From Pantoea sp. Ep11b (lineage in GTDB: Bacteria > Pseudomonadota > Gammaproteobacteria > Enterobacterales > Enterobacteriaceae): DNA of 64,000 nucleotides. The DNA lies in assembly GCF_040783975.1 (NCBI RefSeq), contig NZ_CP160631.1, positions 3,658,001-3,722,000 of the forward strand, in the 5' to 3' direction. Below the pieces are notes generated by a model. That model was not told the origin of the DNA. It saw only the letters and a program-made list of their open reading frames with translations, and made no database searches. The translations under genes were made by a program, and so were the position numbers. Of the stretch, positions 18,072 to 27,506 are shown one piece after another (within the stretch, counting starts at the first letter, position 1; each line of letters starts with the position of its first letter).

Positions 18072-18292
18072 CGATATCTTCCTTCTATCAGTTAACTCAC
18101 CCAAAAACTGTGGGCGAAACAGCGGCAATAAGGCCACTGCGTTACAGGACGTAAGGACAAGAGAAGTCTCTTCCGCCGTCCGATAAAATAATCATAGACG
18201 GCATTTTGCAACTTGCCTGGCTAACTGGTTGATCACACGTCAAAACAGAATAAAAGCAGTGTTTTTAGGAGGAGTCTGGAGCGGGGGAAACA

Positions 18293-18317
18293 GGGCCACT
18301 CCCAGCTGGAGTGGCCC
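18293..18317 (-). terminator. hairpin downstream of prfC
   Basis: GGGCCACTC / GAGTGGCCC (7-base loop), starting 14 bases after the prfC stop on the minus strand and followed by TGTTTCCC. The stem is strong but the U-tract is weak. Confidence 0.6.
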
Positions 18318-18330
18318 GGAAACAGCGCGA

Positions 18331-19917
18331 TCAGTGCTCGCGTGTTTTACGGAAACGGACGTCGGGATAACGTTCCTGAGTAATATTCAGATTGACCATG
18401 GTTGGCGCGATATAAGTCAAATTATCACCGCCATCGAGCGCCAGGTTCACTTCGTTTTTACGCTGGAAGTCATCAAACTTTTTCGCGTCGTCACACTCTA
18501 CCCAGCGCGCCGTTGAGACGTTAATCGCTTCGTAGATCGCTTCGACGTTATATTCACTTTTCAGACGCGCCACGACCACGTCGAACTGCAGCACCCCAAC
18601 AGCGCCCACGATCAGATCGTTGTTATGCACCGGACGGAAGACCTGTACGGCGCCCTCTTCCGACAGCTGAACCAGCCCTTTCAGCAGCTGTTTCTGCTTC
18701 AGCGGATCGCGCAGGCGGATACGGCGGAACAGCTCTGGGGCGAAGTTCGGAATGCCGGTGAACTTCATGTTCTCACCCTGGGTAAAGGTGTCGCCAATCT
18801 GGATGGTGCCGTGGTTATGCAGGCCGATGATATCGCCGGGGTAGGCTTCTTCAACATGCGCACGGTCGCCCGCCATAAAGGTCAGCGCATCGGAGATCAT
18901 CACATCTTTGCCGGTGCGCACCTGACGCAGCTTCATCCCTTTTTCATATTTACCGGACACCACACGCATAAAGGCAACGCGGTCGCGGTGTTTCGGGTCC
19001 ATATTGGCCTGGATCTTAAACACGAAGCCGGTGAACTTCTCTTCCTTCGCTTCCACCCGGCGGGTGTCAGTGTCGCGCGGCATCGGACGCGGCGCCCAGG
19101 AGACCAGGCCATCCAGCATGTGGTCGACGCCGAAGTTCCCCAGCGCGGTACCGAAGAAGACCGGTGAGAGTTCGCCATTCAGGAAGGCTTCCTGCTCGAA
19201 CTCGTGCGAGGCACCCTGAACCAGCTCCAGCTCTTCGCGCAGCTGCGACGCCAGATCTTCGCCTACGGCGGCGTCGAGATCCGGGTTGTTCAGCCCCTTC
19301 ACGATGCGCACATCCTGAATGGTGTGGCCTTTACCGGTCTGATAAAGATAGGTTTCATCTTTGTAGAGGTGATAGACGCCTTTAAACAGCTTGCCGCAGC
19401 CAATCGGCCAGGTAATCGGCGCACAGGCGATTTTCAGCTCGCTCTCGACCTCATCCAGCAGCTCCATCGGATCGCGGATGTCACGGTCAAGTTTGTTCAT
19501 GAAGGTCAGGATCGGCGTGTCGCGCAGGCGGGTCACTTCCATCAGCTTGCGGGTACGATCCTCGACGCCTTTCGCGGCATCGATCACCATCAGACAGCAG
19601 TCAACCGCCGTCAGGGTACGGTAGGTATCTTCGGAGAAATCTTCGTGGCCCGGGGTATCCAGCAGATTCACCAGGCTGTCGCGATAGGGAAACTGCATGA
19701 CCGAGGTGGTGATGGAGATACCACGCTGTTTCTCCATCTCCATCCAGTCTGACTTGGCGTGCTGGTTAGAACCACGGCCTTTCACCGTACCGGCGGTCTG
19801 AATAGCCTGTCCGAACAGCAGCACTTTTTCGGTAATGGTGGTTTTACCGGCATCCGGGTGCGAAATGATCGCGAAGGTGCGGCGGCGAGCCACCTCTTCT
19901 AAAAAGGGATTAGACAT
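18331..19917 (-). CDS. prfC: peptide chain release factor 3 (RF3)
   Basis: 528 aa (E. coli 529), a translational GTPase that recycles RF1/RF2 from the ribosome after peptide release. The G-domain motifs are all present: G1 SHPDAGKTT (about 20-28), the switch region GISITTS, G3 DTPGHEDF (about 88-95), and G4 NKLDRD (about 142-147). Domains II and III follow, with [17 protein letters not shown] and the conserved C-terminal [10 protein letters not shown]. The sequence follows E. coli RF3 almost throughout. As in E. coli it is upstream of osmY in the same direction, but osmY has its own regulation and a hairpin lies between. Confidence 0.98.
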   Translation of the reverse strand: MSNPFLEEVARRRTFAIISHPDAGKTTITEKVLLFGQAIQTAGTVKGRGSNQHAKSDWMEMEKQRGISITTSVMQFPYRDSLVNLLDTPGHEDFSEDTYRTLTAVDCCLMVIDAAKGVEDRTRKLMEVTRLRDTPILTFMNKLDRDIRDPMELLDEVESELKIACAPITWPIGCGKLFKGVYHLYKDETYLYQTGKGHTIQDVRIVKGLNNPDLDAAVGEDLASQLREELELVQGASHEFEQEAFLNGELSPVFFGTALGNFGVDHMLDGLVSWAPRPMPRDTDTRRVEAKEEKFTGFVFKIQANMDPKHRDRVAFMRVVSGKYEKGMKLRQVRTGKDVMISDALTFMAGDRAHVEEAYPGDIIGLHNHGTIQIGDTFTQGENMKFTGIPNFAPELFRRIRLRDPLKQKQLLKGLVQLSEEGAVQVFRPVHNNDLIVGAVGVLQFDVVVARLKSEYNVEAIYEAINVSTARWVECDDAKKFDDFQRKNEVNLALDGGDNLTYIAPTMVNLNITQERYPDVRFRKTREH

Positions 19918-20196
19918 GGAATTTTTCTCAATAGGCAGCGCACCTGCTGGCGCTGCTGATAAATCATGGTGGCCGGCAGAACCTTACCGGCGGGTAAACG
20001 GTGCCTAAAACGATCTTTCATCGTTGGCGGGTCAGCGCGACGTTACATTGGCGTGAAGTCCGGTTACCTGGTCAGCTTTAAGGCGGCATAGCATACAATA
20101 TTTTGCGCGCGCGGCCTACAGGGAGAGAAACGCGATTTATCGGAGGCGGAACGGTAAACAGAGAAGGCGGCCGCAGTTGCGCCCGCCCGGTCCCGG

Positions 20197-21300
20197 TTAT
20201 CCCAGCACCTTTCTGACGCAGGCTTTAAAGATCTGTACCCCGATCTCCAGTGAGCTGAGGTCGAAACGCATATCGGGATGATGCAGACCCGGCGTCAGGT
20301 TGGTGCCCAGCCCCCAGAATCCCGCTTTTACGCCCGGCCGCGTCACCGGATAGTAAAAGAAGTCCTCACTGCCTGGTGTGGTCCGGGTCGGCAGCGCCCC
20401 CTCTTCGCCCAGCACCTCGACGATGGCGGCGCGGATCACGGCGGTCGCCTCATCGTCGATCTCGGCTGCGGGCATCTCTTTCAGCACGCGGACCTCCGCG
20501 CTGGCCCCCAGCGCCGCGACGCTGTGGGTGATGGCGCGCGTGACCTGCTCCTTCAGCAGCGTCATCGGTCCGTTCTCCTGCGAGCGCAGATCCCACACCA
20601 CGCGGGCCTCATCCGGCACCGAGTTGGTGACGCCCGCATCGCAGAGGAAGCGGGTCGCTTTGACGCTCCAGGTCAGGCCGGGTGGCAGATGAATAGCGTT
20701 AACGGCCTGCACCGCCTGCACGGCGGCATCCAGCGCATTGACGCCCAGATGCGGACGGGCCGCATGGGCGGGCTGGCCTTTGATCGTGGCTTCCAGCGTG
20801 CTGCAGGCGGAATAGAGCACGGCGGGCACCGCCTGGCCGACCACACACTCCTCCAGCGGACGCAGATGGAACCCCAGAATCATCTCCACATCATCCAGCG
20901 CGCCCCCCTCAATCATCGACAGCGCCCCGGCCCCTAACTCCTCGGCGGGCTGGAACAGGATCTTCAGCCGGCCACGTTTTACCGTGCCCTCGCGCAGCAG
21001 CGCCGCCGCCGCCGTCAGCACCACCGAAGAGTGGCCGTCGTGGCCGCAGGTGTGACGCGCACAGGGCACGCCATCAATAATGTGCCCCAGCGCATCCATA
21101 TCCGCGCGCAGCGCCAGCACCGGGCCCGGCACGCCGCTGTCGATCTCCGCCACGATGCCGGTGGTGTTATTGATGTTGCGCGTCACCTTCAGGCCTGCTC
21201 TCTTCAGCTGGTCTGCGATATAGGCCGAGGTTTTCACCTCCTGAAAACCCAGCTCCGGAATCTCGTGCAAATAGTGGTAATGCTCTAAAACCTCAGACAC
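20197..21300 (-). CDS. M20-family amidohydrolase (N-acyl-amino-acid hydrolase/AbgB-HipO type)
   Basis: 367 aa with a GTG start at 21300 (AGGAG 7 bases upstream, inside the end of yjiG). M20D metallopeptidase motifs: RADMDAL with metal ligand Asp, CGHDGHSS with metal His, PAEELGAGA with the general base/bridging Glu pair, the HAARPHLGVNALDAA dimerisation-domain His, and TPGSEDF at the C-terminus. Such enzymes release amino acids from acylated or small peptide-like conjugates in the cytoplasm. It is separated by 4 bp from yjiG and must be cotranscribed with yjiH-yjiG. In E. coli the same slot is taken by the isoaspartyl dipeptidase iadA, a different amidohydrolase family. Substrate not predictable from sequence. 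Confidence 0.85.
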   Translation of the reverse strand: MSEVLEHYHYLHEIPELGFQEVKTSAYIADQLKRAGLKVTRNINNTTGIVAEIDSGVPGPVLALRADMDALGHIIDGVPCARHTCGHDGHSSVVLTAAAALLREGTVKRGRLKILFQPAEELGAGALSMIEGGALDDVEMILGFHLRPLEECVVGQAVPAVLYSACSTLEATIKGQPAHAARPHLGVNALDAAVQAVQAVNAIHLPPGLTWSVKATRFLCDAGVTNSVPDEARVVWDLRSQENGPMTLLKEQVTRAITHSVAALGASAEVRVLKEMPAAEIDDEATAVIRAAIVEVLGEEGALPTRTTPGSEDFFYYPVTRPGVKAGFWGLGTNLTPGLHHPDMRFDLSSLEIGVQIFKACVRKVLG

Positions 21301-21304
21301 AGCG

Positions 21305-21781
21305 TTACTCCTGTATAAACAGACGCATAACAGACATCGCGATCAGCGCGTTGATGATGCTGACCAGCATCAGCAGCGGCCAGTATTTTTTGGGCACGTC
21401 GGCCACGCCCAGCAGCCGCCCCATATATTGCAGCTGTGATCCCATAAGGAAAATCGCCGGAGCCAGAATCGTGATGTCGGCACCTGTCAGCAGCCCTTTG
21501 GTCAGCAGGCTGACCGCAACACCGGTGCCAGCCGATGATGACAGCCATGCCGTGAGCAGCACCGTGATCGCCTCGCCCGGCAGGCCAAACAGCCCCATCA
21601 CCGGCGCAAAAACCTGGCCGAGAAACGGCATAATCCCGAGCAGGTTCAGGACTTCGGCCAGCACATAAGCCATCACCACATTGGGCATCAGGTTATGGAT
21701 GGCGATGTGAAACCCTTTACGCGCCCCGGTGACAAATACATCGAAGGGGTTACCTGATGTTGTGACGGGATTACTTTTCAT
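21305..21781 (-). CDS. yjiG: YjiG-like membrane protein (nucleoside-recognition/Gate domain)
   Basis: 158 aa from ATG 21781, which has AAGGA 8 bases upstream; the in-frame codon at 21805 lies further inside yjiH. The protein has four hydrophobic segments and the family blocks FxxGARKGFxIAxxNLMPNVVMAYV, PVMGLFGLPGEAITVLL and a C-terminal INALIAMSVMRL, as in E. coli YjiG (153 aa). YjiG and YjiH each carry a half of the Gate fold found in nucleoside transporters and SpmA/SpmB; they probably form one two-component transporter or channel. Substrate is unknown, but linkage to a peptidase suggests uptake of peptide- or acyl-amino-acid-like compounds. It overlaps yjiH by 11 bp. Confidence 0.85.
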   Translation of the reverse strand: MKSNPVTTSGNPFDVFVTGARKGFHIAIHNLMPNVVMAYVLAEVLNLLGIMPFLGQVFAPVMGLFGLPGEAITVLLTAWLSSSAGTGVAVSLLTKGLLTGADITILAPAIFLMGSQLQYMGRLLGVADVPKKYWPLLMLVSIINALIAMSVMRLFIQE

Positions 21782-22442
21782 CGGCGAAATCCTTTTTGTA
21801 GACACTGTTTAACACGGCACGCGTTATCGCCGCACCGACAAATTTCAGTACGAACATCAGTAACAGCGGAATGATGATCGGCAGCGTCATCGAGGCAAAC
21901 AGTGCGGAGCCGATGGCGAAATAGTTATTAATTAAGCCAGCGCCGGAATATTGCCAGGCGCTCATCACCACCAGCTCTTTTTTACCGATCTGTTTCTGGT
22001 CGGCCATCTCTTTAGTTAAGGCCGCCCCGGCGTCGGTGCTTTGCAGATCGGTGATTAATGCCAGACCACACCGGCCTGGCAGCCCCATCAGCGGCTTCAG
22101 CAGCGGCGTCAGCAACCGGTGTGCCGCGCGGATCGCGCCGTAGTGGGTGAAGATCTCCAGCACGCCCAGCGCCAGCATTACCGTAGGCGTCAGCGACAGG
22201 GCGAACAGGAAGCCCGCTTTGGCGCTCAGCCCCCCTGCGCCCAGAAAGGTATTACTGGCGGGATCTTTCATCGTGCCGAAGCTGCCTCCCAGGGTGGTAA
22301 AGTCAAAGGCGCCGAGCCAGGAAAGTCCCTCCACCTTATAAAAGAGCCCTGAGAAAAACAGAATGGCAAAAATTAATGCGACGTAGCTGCCTTTGGTGGC
22401 CGCTATTTTCACCGGATTCGCTACCAGCTGTTCATCTGACAT
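21771..22442 (-). CDS. yjiH: YjiH-like membrane protein (Gate domain)
   Basis: 223 aa (E. coli YjiH 227). Several membrane spans, including a long N-terminal segment GSYVALIFAILFFSGLFY. The Gate-domain portion carries LITDLQSTDAGAALTKEM and SAWQYSGAGLINNYF. It partners with YjiG, whose gene overlaps its 3' end by 11 bp. First gene of the yjiH-yjiG-M20 amidohydrolase operon. The identity of the transported solute is not known in any homologue I recall, so function is inferred only from fold and neighbourhood. Confidence 0.85.
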   Translation of the reverse strand: MSDEQLVANPVKIAATKGSYVALIFAILFFSGLFYKVEGLSWLGAFDFTTLGGSFGTMKDPASNTFLGAGGLSAKAGFLFALSLTPTVMLALGVLEIFTHYGAIRAAHRLLTPLLKPLMGLPGRCGLALITDLQSTDAGAALTKEMADQKQIGKKELVVMSAWQYSGAGLINNYFAIGSALFASMTLPIIIPLLLMFVLKFVGAAITRAVLNSVYKKDFADEK

Positions 22443-22841
22443 AATCGTCTCCTGTAAACCGGGTTAACTGCCTGTTTCCGTTGCAGGCAGGTGTCACTAA
22501 GGGAATGCGGTTTCAAGCAGGATCTATGCCAGAGCCGCATAATAAACCGTCGCGCTGACGGCAGGGGCGACGCAGGCCGCGTCATTGCCCTTATCAGCGG
22601 GCGGGATCATCGCTTCAGAATCCGGCGTCATCGAGCCGGGCCATCAGCGAATCAGAAATTCCCCCGGCGACTGCGCCCCCGTCACCCGCAGAGGCCCGCC
22701 TGTCCGCACTATCATGGTGCTGATTTATCTGGCTTTATGGCCCGGCTGGTCGCGTGCAAAAATGAGAATTGGTCGCATTCAATTTCCGAAATAATTCTAT
22801 TTAAATCAAACAGATAAATTCACGTTTTTTGATAAAAAGGC
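22443..22841. other. intergenic region between yjiH and ftnA
   Basis: The left half is GC-rich and contains only a spurious ORF. The right half turns AT-rich and becomes the ftnA promoter region. A half Fur-like word AATGAGAAT occurs at 22760-22768 but its second arm is poor. No gene supported. Confidence 0.4.
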
Positions 22842-22871
22842 TTCACACCCCTAACATCTCTGATGCATAAT
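22842..22871 (+). promoter_or_regulatory. probable ftnA promoter
   Basis: -35 TTCACA (22842-22847, 5/6) and -10 CATAAT (22866-22871, 5/6, preceded by TG) with an 18-bp spacer. It lies 48 bases upstream of the ftnA ATG, which has AAAAGGA as ribosome site. Confidence 0.5.
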
Positions 22872-22918
22872 CCACCGCTTAACCTCTGTATTTAACATCT
22901 TCTTAAAAGGACCCGGCC

Positions 22919-23425
22919 ATGCTGACTGCTGAAATGACTGGACGTTTAAACGACCAGCTAAACCTGGAATTTTTCTCTGCCAATCTTTATCTGCAAATGA
23001 GCGCCTGGTGCAGCGATAAAGGCTTCGAGGGTGCCGCTTCTTTCCTGAAAATGCATTCACGCGAAGAGATGCAGCATATGCAGCGTCTGTTTGATTACCT
23101 GAGCGACACCGGCGCGATGCCGGTACTGGGCACCATTGCCGCGCCGCCGGTTGCGTTCACCTCGCTGAATGAAGTGCTGGAGCAGGCGCTGGATCATGAG
23201 CAGCTGATCACCCGCAAGATCAACGAACTGGCGCATGCCGCCATGACCTCACAGGATTACTCCACCTTTAACTTCCTGCAGTGGTATGTCGCCGAGCAGC
23301 ATGAAGAAGAGAAGCTGTTTAAAACCGTGCTGGATAAACTGGCGCTGGTCAGCAACAGCGGCAACGGCCTGTTCCTGGTCGATAAAGATCTGGGCCGCAT
23401 GAGCACCGAGAATCACGCCGAGTAA
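22919..23425 (+). CDS. ftnA: non-heme ferritin FtnA
   Basis: 168 aa (E. coli FtnA 165). A 24-mer iron-storage shell that oxidises Fe(II) at a dinuclear ferroxidase centre and stores it as a mineral core. The ferroxidase ligands are in place: Glu17 in LNLEFF, the [17 protein letters not shown] block with Glu50 and His53, the Glu94-type residue in [18 protein letters not shown], and [13 protein letters not shown] with Gln127/Glu130. The ATG at 22919 is preceded by AAAAGGACCC. It is monocistronic: promoter at 22842 and a perfect hairpin after the stop. E. coli ftnA responds positively to iron through Fur/H-NS; nothing in the sequence proves this here. Confidence 0.97.
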   Translation: MLTAEMTGRLNDQLNLEFFSANLYLQMSAWCSDKGFEGAASFLKMHSREEMQHMQRLFDYLSDTGAMPVLGTIAAPPVAFTSLNEVLEQALDHEQLITRKINELAHAAMTSQDYSTFNFLQWYVAEQHEEEKLFKTVLDKLALVSNSGNGLFLVDKDLGRMSTENHAE

Positions 23426-23541
23426 TCGTTATCGGGGCCGCCTCAGATCGCTGACAGTTCCCTTACCGGCCGCGGTCATCACGCGACATCAGCCGGAAAC
23501 AGCTTCCGGCGGCGAAGCGAATCCGCTTTTACCGGCTGCCC

Positions 23542-23567
23542 CGTTCGGCCCTTTTTTGGGCCGAACG
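23542..23567. terminator. hairpin between ftnA and the convergent GH31 gene
   Basis: CGTTCGGCCC-TTTTTT-GGGCCGAACG, a perfect 10-bp stem with the T-run in the loop. Likely a terminator for ftnA, although there is no strong U-tract after the stem. Confidence 0.55.
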
Positions 23568-23600
23568 CCTTTCCCTCCGTCTGCTACCTCATCACCCCTT

Positions 23601-25961
23601 TTACAGCCGGTAACTCGCTGCTTTCTCGCCATTTACCCACAGCTCACGGTGTTCTCCCGCCGGGAGTAACAGGGTGATCTCGCGCCAGGCAGGCTGATAA
23701 TCCCCGCGTTTCTCTACCGTCAGATCGATACGGGTGGCGCTGCTGCTGAGCGTCCAGTTCAGCCACAGAGCATTCCCCTGCTGCCAGCCGTGGCTCTCGC
23801 CATCATCGTCAAAGGTCTCCCCCATAGTGGTCACGCCTTCCGGTGCAGGCCAGATCTGCCACTGCCGCACCGTATCGCGACGCGCATCGGTGGTGGTTTC
23901 GCACTCGCCCAGCGGGATCACCGCACCCGCCCGCACCAGCAGCGGCAGCCGATCCAGCGGCGCATCCAGGGTGACCGTTTCGCCGCCCGCAAACGCTCTG
24001 CCGCTGTGCCAGTCATACCAGCCGCCGCGATGACGGGGCAGATAGACTTCACGGCTGCGCGCGCCCTGCTCCACCACGCTGGCCACCAGCAGGTCACGCC
24101 CCAGCATAAAGTCATCGCACTCCTGCCAGGTCTGCGGATCCTGCTCGTGATCGAGGAAGGTCGGCCGAAGCATCGGCTCATCTTCGGCGCTGGCCTGCCA
24201 CGCCAGGGTGTAGAGATAAGGCATCAGGCGATAGCGCAGCCGGATCGCCTCGCGGATCATCGGCGTCACCTCCGGATACATCCAGGGCTCATTGACCGTG
24301 TGATCGTCATTCCAGGAGTGGATGGTAAAGCGCGGATGCATAATGCCGTTCTGAACCCAGCGCACAAACAGCTCGGCATCCGGTTTGTCGCCCGAGAATC
24401 CGCCGACATCGTGGCCGACGTTAAACAGCCCCGACAGGCTCATCCCCAGCCCCATGCGGATGTTATAACGCAGCGTCTGCCAGCTGGTGCGGTTGTCGCC
24501 GCTCCAGGTCTGCACATAGCGCTGCATCCCGGCACAACCGGAGCGTGAGATCAGATAGGGCCGCTTGTGCGGCGCGAACTGCTGCTGCGCTTCCATTGAG
24601 GCGCGCATCATCAGCAGCGGCATCACCGGCCGGATGTGCTTGATGGCGATCGGCTGACCGAATCCGTGACAGCGGGCTTCGCCATCCCAGACCTCATATT
24701 CGTTGTTGTCGTTCCAGGTGGAATCGATCCCCTTTTCCAGCAGCTGCTGAGTGACGTTCTCCTGCCACCAGCGCACCGCCTGCGGATGGGTAAAATCGAG
24801 GTGCGATCCCTCATCGTCCCAGAACACCGAACGTTCCGGGCGATCCTGCTCCGAGTCACGGATAAACAGTCCCTGCGCCGCCACCTCCTGATAGCGCGGA
24901 TGATCCTGCAGCAGACAGGGCTTGATGTTGGCCGCCAGCTTCATGCCAGCGTTATGGAAGGCATCGCTCAGCGCGTCTGGATTCGGAACTTTGTCGTAGT
25001 TCCAGTGGAAGACGTAGCGTTTATTGTTAATCGAGGTATAACCCGATGAGAGCTGGAACGAGTCACAGGGAATCTCATGCTCACGACACAGGCGGATAAA
25101 GGATTGCAGCTGCTGCTGCGCGTCGGCCGCGTCGGTGTAGTGCATCGTGGAGCCGCTGTAGCCCAGGCTCCACTTCGGCTGAAACAGGGTGCGCCCGGTC
25201 AGGCGGACAAAGGCTTTGGTGACGTCGAGCAGGGTCGGGCCAAGCATCATGTAGTAGTCGAGATCGCCCGCCTCGGCACGGTAGCGGCGGTAAGGCAGGT
25301 GGTAGTTGTCCAGCTCATTGCCCAGGTCGAGCCAGCTGCTGCTGAGGTTGTCATAGAACAGACCAAAGCTGACGCCGTCGCGCTGCGTCAGGGTAAACGG
25401 AATATGTTTATAGAGCGGATCGGTCGTGGCGGCGTTGTAGCCCATGGCGTCGAGATTGCGCATCTCAAAGCGCCGGTTAGCCCGGTTCAGGTCGCCACTT
25501 TTTTCGCCCAGACCGTAAACCCGATCCTGCGGCTGACGCCGCTGATAGTGCTCCACCCCATCGCCATGCGCATTGAGCAGATAGGCCCCGGTGTGGCGAT
25601 CCGCCGTCAGCGGCTGCCAGGTCTCGCCGTCGAACTGCTCCCAGCTCAGGCAGAGCGGCTGATGCACCGTTACCCGCAGCCGTTGCGTGCTGATCCGCAG
25701 CTGCTGTGCATCGTGCTCCAGCTGAAAGGCGGGCAGCGTAAAGCCATCCAGCGCCTCGCGATCGCGTCCCTGCCAGGGCACATCTCCCACAGGCGCAATG
25801 CTCCATGTGCGGTTCAGCGCCAGCTCGCCGTCGCGCTTCAGCAGCACACGCATCAGCTTATCTTCCAGCACGTACAGCCGCAGGAAGTGACGATCGTCGA
25901 CCTTCAGCTCAACAAAGTGATCGGCGTGCTGATGCAGCGTCCAGTTCTTCAGAGTTTTCAT
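23601..25961 (-). CDS. GH31 family alpha-glycosidase
   Basis: 786 aa. A GH31 enzyme: N-terminal beta-sandwich (about 1-245, with GLGEKSGDLNR near 150), a (beta/alpha)8 barrel (about 250-600), and C-terminal beta domains. The nucleophile Asp418 lies in WNDNNEYE, and the acid/base Asp489 in WSGDNRTSW; HPRFTIHSWND and GHDVGGF are further family blocks. It has no signal peptide, so it acts on an imported oligosaccharide. It resembles the alpha-glucosidase branch with the WNDNNE motif and not YicI-type alpha-xylosidase; substrate is not certain. It lies 10 bp after the MFS transporter gene and so is its operon partner, under probable control of the divergent LacI-type repressor. Confidence 0.88.
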   Translation of the reverse strand: MKTLKNWTLHQHADHFVELKVDDRHFLRLYVLEDKLMRVLLKRDGELALNRTWSIAPVGDVPWQGRDREALDGFTLPAFQLEHDAQQLRISTQRLRVTVHQPLCLSWEQFDGETWQPLTADRHTGAYLLNAHGDGVEHYQRRQPQDRVYGLGEKSGDLNRANRRFEMRNLDAMGYNAATTDPLYKHIPFTLTQRDGVSFGLFYDNLSSSWLDLGNELDNYHLPYRRYRAEAGDLDYYMMLGPTLLDVTKAFVRLTGRTLFQPKWSLGYSGSTMHYTDAADAQQQLQSFIRLCREHEIPCDSFQLSSGYTSINNKRYVFHWNYDKVPNPDALSDAFHNAGMKLAANIKPCLLQDHPRYQEVAAQGLFIRDSEQDRPERSVFWDDEGSHLDFTHPQAVRWWQENVTQQLLEKGIDSTWNDNNEYEVWDGEARCHGFGQPIAIKHIRPVMPLLMMRASMEAQQQFAPHKRPYLISRSGCAGMQRYVQTWSGDNRTSWQTLRYNIRMGLGMSLSGLFNVGHDVGGFSGDKPDAELFVRWVQNGIMHPRFTIHSWNDDHTVNEPWMYPEVTPMIREAIRLRYRLMPYLYTLAWQASAEDEPMLRPTFLDHEQDPQTWQECDDFMLGRDLLVASVVEQGARSREVYLPRHRGGWYDWHSGRAFAGGETVTLDAPLDRLPLLVRAGAVIPLGECETTTDARRDTVRQWQIWPAPEGVTTMGETFDDDGESHGWQQGNALWLNWTLSSSATRIDLTVEKRGDYQPAWREITLLLPAGEHRELWVNGEKAASYRL

Positions 25962-25971
25962 CGCGGTATCC

Positions 25972-27282
25972 TTACAGGTTAGCAGGGCGCTGGCGGCGTT
26001 CGGCGATCAGCATCACCAGGAAAACAGCACCAATCAGGTCAAAGAAGCCCATCGCCACAAACAGGGGATTGAAGCCGATGGTATCGGCGGTTACACCGAT
26101 AATCAGCGAGAAGATAAAGCTGGCGATCCAGGCGCAGGAGCCGCGCATCCCGTTGACCGTGGCCATCTGGCGGCGATCAAACCGTTCCACCACCAGCGCA
26201 CTCAACATGCAGGAGATCACCTGATGTCCGAAGCCCCCCACGGAGATCAGGGCGATCGCCAGCCAGGGATCTTTCACCAGGGTCATCAGCGCCAGCGAGA
26301 CCATCAGCAGCGCGCCGGTCACGGAGCTGGCGACAATCGAATTGACGCGGGTCATGCCGAAGCAGCGCACATAGAGTCGGGTCAGATAGCCGCTGGCCAC
26401 GCTGCCGAGATCGGCGGCCAGAAACGGCAGCCAGGCGAACATCACGATCTGTTTGAGATCCATGCCGCGCTCATTGGCAAGATAGAGCGGCACCCAGAAG
26501 CTCAGCACTGCCCAGGCCGGTTCGGCCAGAAAGGCCGGGATCGCGATGCCGTAGAATTTTTTCTCTTTGCCGATCACTTTCAGCGCGGTGAAGAACGGCA
26601 GCTTTTCGCCGACGGCCTCATTGTCCTGATTAATAAAATCGCGCTCTTCCGCAGAAAGACGGGGATGATTTTGAGGCGAGTGATAGCCCCACCACCAGAG
26701 TCCGACCCACAGCAGCCCCAGCCCGCCGGTCAGCAGGAAGGCGCCCTGCCAGCCAAAGGTAACGTGCGCGACATAGATGATCGGTGGTGCCAGCATCGCC
26801 CCAATCGAAAAGCCAACCCCCGCCCAGCCCGCAGCGACCGGCCGCTCCTTTTTGGGGAACCAGTCACCGATGGCTTTGGCGTTAGCCGGGGTCGCCGCCG
26901 CTTCCGATGCGCCCATCACAAAGCGCAGCAGGGCCAGATGCAGCCAGCTTCCTGCGCCCGCATGCAGCAGACAGGTCACCGACCAGACCAGCGCGCAGAT
27001 CAGAAAGCCCATTTTCAGGCCGATCACGTCGATCAGCCAGCCGCACAGCGGCTGAAACAGGGTGTAGGCCAGCTGGAACGCGGCCACCACCCAGGAGTAC
27101 TGCTCGGTGGTCATGTTGAGGCTGGTTTTCAGCTCCGGTGCCAGAATACCGAGCGAGTTGCGGGTGATGTAGTTGACGGTTACCCCCAGCAGAAACATCC
27201 CCAGCATCCACCAGCGTAAATTTTTAATCACGCGCACCGTGCGCGAAGCACTAATGGGTTTGGTTGTCGATTCGAGGCTCAT
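25972..27282 (-). CDS. MFS transporter, anion:cation symporter (ExuT-like) family
   Basis: 436 aa from ATG 27282 (AAGGAG 8 bases upstream; the codon at 27303 lacks a ribosome site). Twelve membrane spans are expected. The family blocks are GVTVNYITRNSLGILAPEL in span 1, FQLAYTLFQPLCGWLID, LRFVMGASEAAATPANAKAI and WFPKKERPVAAG, typical of hexuronate/galactonate-type symporters (ACS family). Known relatives import sugar acids, but in combination with a GH31 glycosidase the substrate could be a glycoside or disaccharide. First gene of a transporter-glycosidase operon, divergent from the LacI-family gene with 224 bp between. Confidence 0.85.
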   Translation of the reverse strand: MSLESTTKPISASRTVRVIKNLRWWMLGMFLLGVTVNYITRNSLGILAPELKTSLNMTTEQYSWVVAAFQLAYTLFQPLCGWLIDVIGLKMGFLICALVWSVTCLLHAGAGSWLHLALLRFVMGASEAAATPANAKAIGDWFPKKERPVAAGWAGVGFSIGAMLAPPIIYVAHVTFGWQGAFLLTGGLGLLWVGLWWWGYHSPQNHPRLSAEERDFINQDNEAVGEKLPFFTALKVIGKEKKFYGIAIPAFLAEPAWAVLSFWVPLYLANERGMDLKQIVMFAWLPFLAADLGSVASGYLTRLYVRCFGMTRVNSIVASSVTGALLMVSLALMTLVKDPWLAIALISVGGFGHQVISCMLSALVVERFDRRQMATVNGMRGSCAWIASFIFSLIIGVTADTIGFNPLFVAMGFFDLIGAVFLVMLIAERRQRPANL

Positions 27283-27345
27283 CGTGCCACTCCTTATTAC
27301 CATTGATTACGCACACCGCCTGCTGGCGTACCGCGTGTCCTTTTT

Positions 27346-27367
27346 TTCGAACTTAAAAAAGTGCGAA
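27346..27367. promoter_or_regulatory. inverted repeat in the divergent promoter region, candidate operator
   Basis: TTCGAACTT-AAAA-AAGTGCGAA is symmetric in 8 of 9 pairs and lies 64 bases upstream of the MFS start. A dyad of this kind between a LacI-type gene and its presumed targets is a reasonable repressor site, though LacI operators more often have a central CG. Confidence 0.4.
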
Positions 27368-27465
27368 ACGCGGGTACAGCCTCTTTTTTGCAACTCTTTT
27401 CATGGCAGGCTTAACAGGGGCGAAAAATGGCCTCCAGACTCTTATCTGAAGCGATTTAGCAGGCT

Positions 27466-27481
27466 ATGAAAAATTTTTCAT
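27466..27481. promoter_or_regulatory. perfect 16-bp palindrome upstream of the LacI-family gene
   Basis: ATGAAAAATTTTTCAT is a perfect palindrome ending 25 bases before the regulator's ATG, a position suited to autoregulation. Symmetry is exact, but AT-rich palindromes can arise by chance. Confidence 0.45.
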
Positions 27482-27506
27482 TGGCAGATTTGAAGGCGAT
27501 CACAGA

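Noticed and set aside
22758..22779. Fur box upstream of ftnA
   Set aside because: Only one arm (AATGAGAAT) is good; the second arm GGTCGCATT is too poor to call.
22491..22817. 108-codon plus-strand ORF between yjiH and ftnA
   Set aside because: No ribosome site, no domain, runs across a change in base composition, and overlaps the ftnA upstream region.
23601..25961. YicI-type alpha-xylosidase
   Set aside because: Same GH31 family, but the nucleophile region WNDNNEYE and overall length fit another GH31 branch better.
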